Positions 62,334 to 64,000 of a stretch of 64,000 bases of DNA are shown in pieces; the first letter of the stretch is position 1; every line of letters begins with the position of its first letter. The position numbers and the translations under genes were made by a program. A model generated the notes under the pieces. The model was not told the origin of the DNA, did no database searches, and worked only from the letters and a program-made list of their open reading frames with translations. Source of the stretch: Bacillota bacterium (GTDB taxonomy: Bacteria; Bacillota; Dehalobacteriia; UBA4068; UBA4997); assembly GCA_021771915.1 (NCBI GenBank), contig JAETNY010000002.1, forward strand, positions 1 to 64,000, given 5' to 3'.

Positions 62334-63026
62334 TTAAAGCGTGCCAATCAGCTTGCCAATGCGTGAAATTTCATCTTCCAGCTGCTGCTTGCGCCGCAGA
62401 GAATCTGGACTGTTACTCTCCGCCATAGAAACCAAAAGCTGGGTCATATCGGCTTCTTTTAAAATCAGGAAATCCCTGAACAGCGCATGTCCCTCGGCCA
62501 ACAGCAATGGGCCAAAATCAGCCTCATCATCGGTCAGAGTCATCATACCCGGCTCCGCGGCAATAATTTCATAATAGAAACCATCATCTTCAGCCAAATC
62601 CTCCGCAACAATCTTAAAGCCGTTGGCCGCCAGAAAACGGCGCACCGCCGAAACATTGCGTTGCGGCTGCAAAACCAGACGTTTCGCCGCCTTAGCCAAA
62701 GGCAGATTGGCCGCTATTATTTCCTTTATAGCCATGCCGCCCATGCCAGCCAGACAAATAACCTCTGCCTCCGCCGTCTTTAAAACGGACAGTCCATCAC
62801 CAAGACGTATGTCAATTTGACTTTCCAAAGACAGCAAACTCACAAGCTGCTGCGCTGAATCCAAAGGCCGCTTACCACGGTCGGCCGCAATAACGCGTGG
62901 TGCAATATCATTTACTACCAGATAAACCGGCAGATAACCATGGTCGGTACCAATATCAGCCACCGTCAGACCGGCCGGAATTTGCCGCGCCACAGCCTGT
63001 AAACGATTGGACAATTTTATTCTCAT
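62334..63026 (-). CDS. trmK: tRNA (adenine-22-N1)-methyltransferase
   Basis: The 230-residue SAM-dependent enzyme methylates A22 of tRNA in Bacillota. Motifs are IKLSNRLQAVARQIPAG, VADIGTDHGYLPVYLV (SAM site), VICLAGMGGMAIKEII and LVLQPQRNVSAVRRFL, with a helical C-terminus. It sits upstream of the Nif3 gene, its usual neighbour. Confidence 0.92.
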   Translation of the reverse strand: MRIKLSNRLQAVARQIPAGLTVADIGTDHGYLPVYLVVNDIAPRVIAADRGKRPLDSAQQLVSLLSLESQIDIRLGDGLSVLKTAEAEVICLAGMGGMAIKEIIAANLPLAKAAKRLVLQPQRNVSAVRRFLAANGFKIVAEDLAEDDGFYYEIIAAEPGMMTLTDDEADFGPLLLAEGHALFRDFLILKEADMTQLLVSMAESNSPDSLRRKQQLEDEISRIGKLIGTL

Positions 63027-63118
63027 CTCATCACCATCACTTTCCCAACTGTATTTTTAACATATCCGCCTACTTTCAAACTATTTTTTCAGAATATTTT
63101 TATGCTCGAACGCAAATT

Positions 63119-64000
63119 TTATTGCAATTCAGCCATAGCCAGTTCAATGCGCGCCAGACTTTCCGCCTTGCCAAAAACCTCCATAAGTTCAGTGGCGCCG
63201 CCCGGCGTTACTGCCTGTCTGGCCACCGCCAGACGCACCGCCAGCATTACCGCACCAGCTTTAACGCCGCTTTCCGCTGCATAGGCTTTTAAAAGTTCAA
63301 AAAGCGTATCGTTCTGCCAATCCGCACAGGCAACCAGCCTCGGCTGCACCTCCTGCAAAATGCGCAGGCAAAGCTCCGGCGTGGTCTTATTCTTTTTATT
63401 GGTATAGTTGGCCAAATCCAGCGGAAGACGTTCCGCCACAAAATCCACCATATTTGCCGCTTCATTAATCGTGCTGACACGTGTATGCAAAAGCTGCGCC
63501 AGCTTGTCCAAATTCAAACCGTCCGATGGACATTTTTGCTTAAGCAGCGGCATAACGCGCTCAGCAAAATTCGTTGGTGACAGCTGCTTAATATATTCAG
63601 AATTAAACCAATTCAGCTTACCATAATCAAACACCGAGGGAGATTTGCTGATACCATCAATCGAAAAGGCCTGACAAAGTTCTGCCAAATTAAAAATCTC
63701 CTGATTGCTGTCTTTAGGGCACCAGCCCAAAAGCGCAATATAATTGACAATCGCCTGCGGCAGATAACCGGCCTGTAACAAATCCTGAAAACTAACTGCA
63801 CCATGTCGTTTGGAGAGTTTGGAAATTTTGCCGTCCTCATTTTGCCCCATCAACAGCGGCAGGTGAACATAATGCGGCCTCGGCCAGCCAAAAGCGTCAT
63901 ACAGCAGCACATATTTAGGCGTTGAGGTCAAATATTCACTGCCACGCACCACATGCGTAACCCCCATCAAATAATCGTCCACCACATGTGCAAAATTATA
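63119..64000 (-). CDS. gltX: Glutamyl-tRNA synthetase, C-terminal part (runs off window)
   Basis: The last 293 residues or so. Visible are DDYLMGVTHVVRGSEYLTSTPK, the KMSKS-like loop DGKISKLSKRHGA (a lysine pair typical of GluRS), the DWQN- to FELL-type anticodon-binding region and the usual C-terminal VTPGGATELMEVFGKAESLARI. The N-terminal catalytic fold with HIGH lies beyond position 64000. Confidence 0.95.
   Translation of the reverse strand, partial: YNFAHVVDDYLMGVTHVVRGSEYLTSTPKYVLLYDAFGWPRPHYVHLPLLMGQNEDGKISKLSKRHGAVSFQDLLQAGYLPQAIVNYIALLGWCPKDSNQEIFNLAELCQAFSIDGISKSPSVFDYGKLNWFNSEYIKQLSPTNFAERVMPLLKQKCPSDGLNLDKLAQLLHTRVSTINEAANMVDFVAERLPLDLANYTNKKNKTTPELCLRILQEVQPRLVACADWQNDTLFELLKAYAAESGVKAGAVMLAVRLAVARQAVTPGGATELMEVFGKAESLARIELAMAELQ

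Noticed and set aside
1-64000. Prophage, insertion sequence, CRISPR array, tRNA or rRNA genes
   Set aside because: No transposase, integrase, phage structural gene, regular repeat-spacer pattern, or tRNA/rRNA hallmark was found on either strand.

Overview
The window looks like a chromosomal segment of an anaerobic Bacillota. A diderm Negativicutes of the Acidaminococcaceae type (Phascolarctobacterium-like) is my best guess. This is inferred from the SLH-domain surface protein, the copper-amine-oxidase-like stalk domains, the TIGR04086 and SigK genes, the sigma-A-like promoters, strong AGGAGG Shine-Dalgarno sites, moderate GC and frequent TTG starts. No 16S gene is present, so the placement is not proven. 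Nearly all genes lie on the minus strand. I see no tRNA, rRNA, CRISPR array, prophage or insertion sequence.

Positions 1-5300 are an AT-rich accessory block. It holds a truncated MacB/FtsX permease with an XRE regulator, a small membrane-anchored protein, and a divergent plus-strand operon of a BlaI/MecI repressor, an M56 (BlaR1-like) sensor protease and an AraC regulator, abutting a convergent cupin gene. Positions 5370-11300 hold comF, a small membrane protein and two large exported proteins: a phosphodiester glycosidase with three SLH repeats, and a cadherin-like protein with a copper-amine-oxidase-like domain. Positions 11500-20500 form a long leftward run: late cobalamin assembly (cobT, cobU, cobS, a second CobU-like gene, cobC), then mscS, trxB, an asparaginase, a Na/Ca exchanger, an FkbM methyltransferase and cytidine deaminase.

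Positions 20500-30100 hold a membrane-anchored protein of unknown function, an alaA-type aminotransferase with a perfect consensus promoter, a PflX-like radical SAM enzyme, a cytidylate-kinase-like protein, a complete branched-chain amino-acid ABC importer (livK, livH, livM, livG, livF) and a small lipoprotein. Positions 30100-39500 are the classic rimP-nusA-ylxR-ylxQ-infB-rbfA-nrnA-truB-ribF-rpsO cluster. It has a terminator-like hairpin between its promoter and rimP, and rpsO has a structured leader with its own promoter.

Positions 39600-44850 carry a nitrilase-family amidase, a HAD phosphatase, a DnaI/DnaC-like ATPase, argH, a TIGR04086 membrane protein and an uninterrupted pro-sigK. Positions 44900-47920 are a second BlaI/M56 system, in which the M56 protein is fused to a copper-amine-oxidase-like stalk and a catalytically complete M23 peptidoglycan hydrolase; this is the most unusual item in the window. 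Positions 48000-57600 hold a crotonase and a purine operon (purE-B-F-M-N-H-D) that ends in a GIY-YIG/guanine-deaminase fused reading frame. Positions 57670-64000 hold a trmB-thrC fused frame, a small helical protein, RNase P RNA, a LUD protein, a Nif3-family protein, trmK and a partial gltX.

Starts were moved from the longest possible reading frame wherever a Shine-Dalgarno site or overlap with the previous gene favoured an internal start. Domain names come from recognising motifs by eye; no database search was run.
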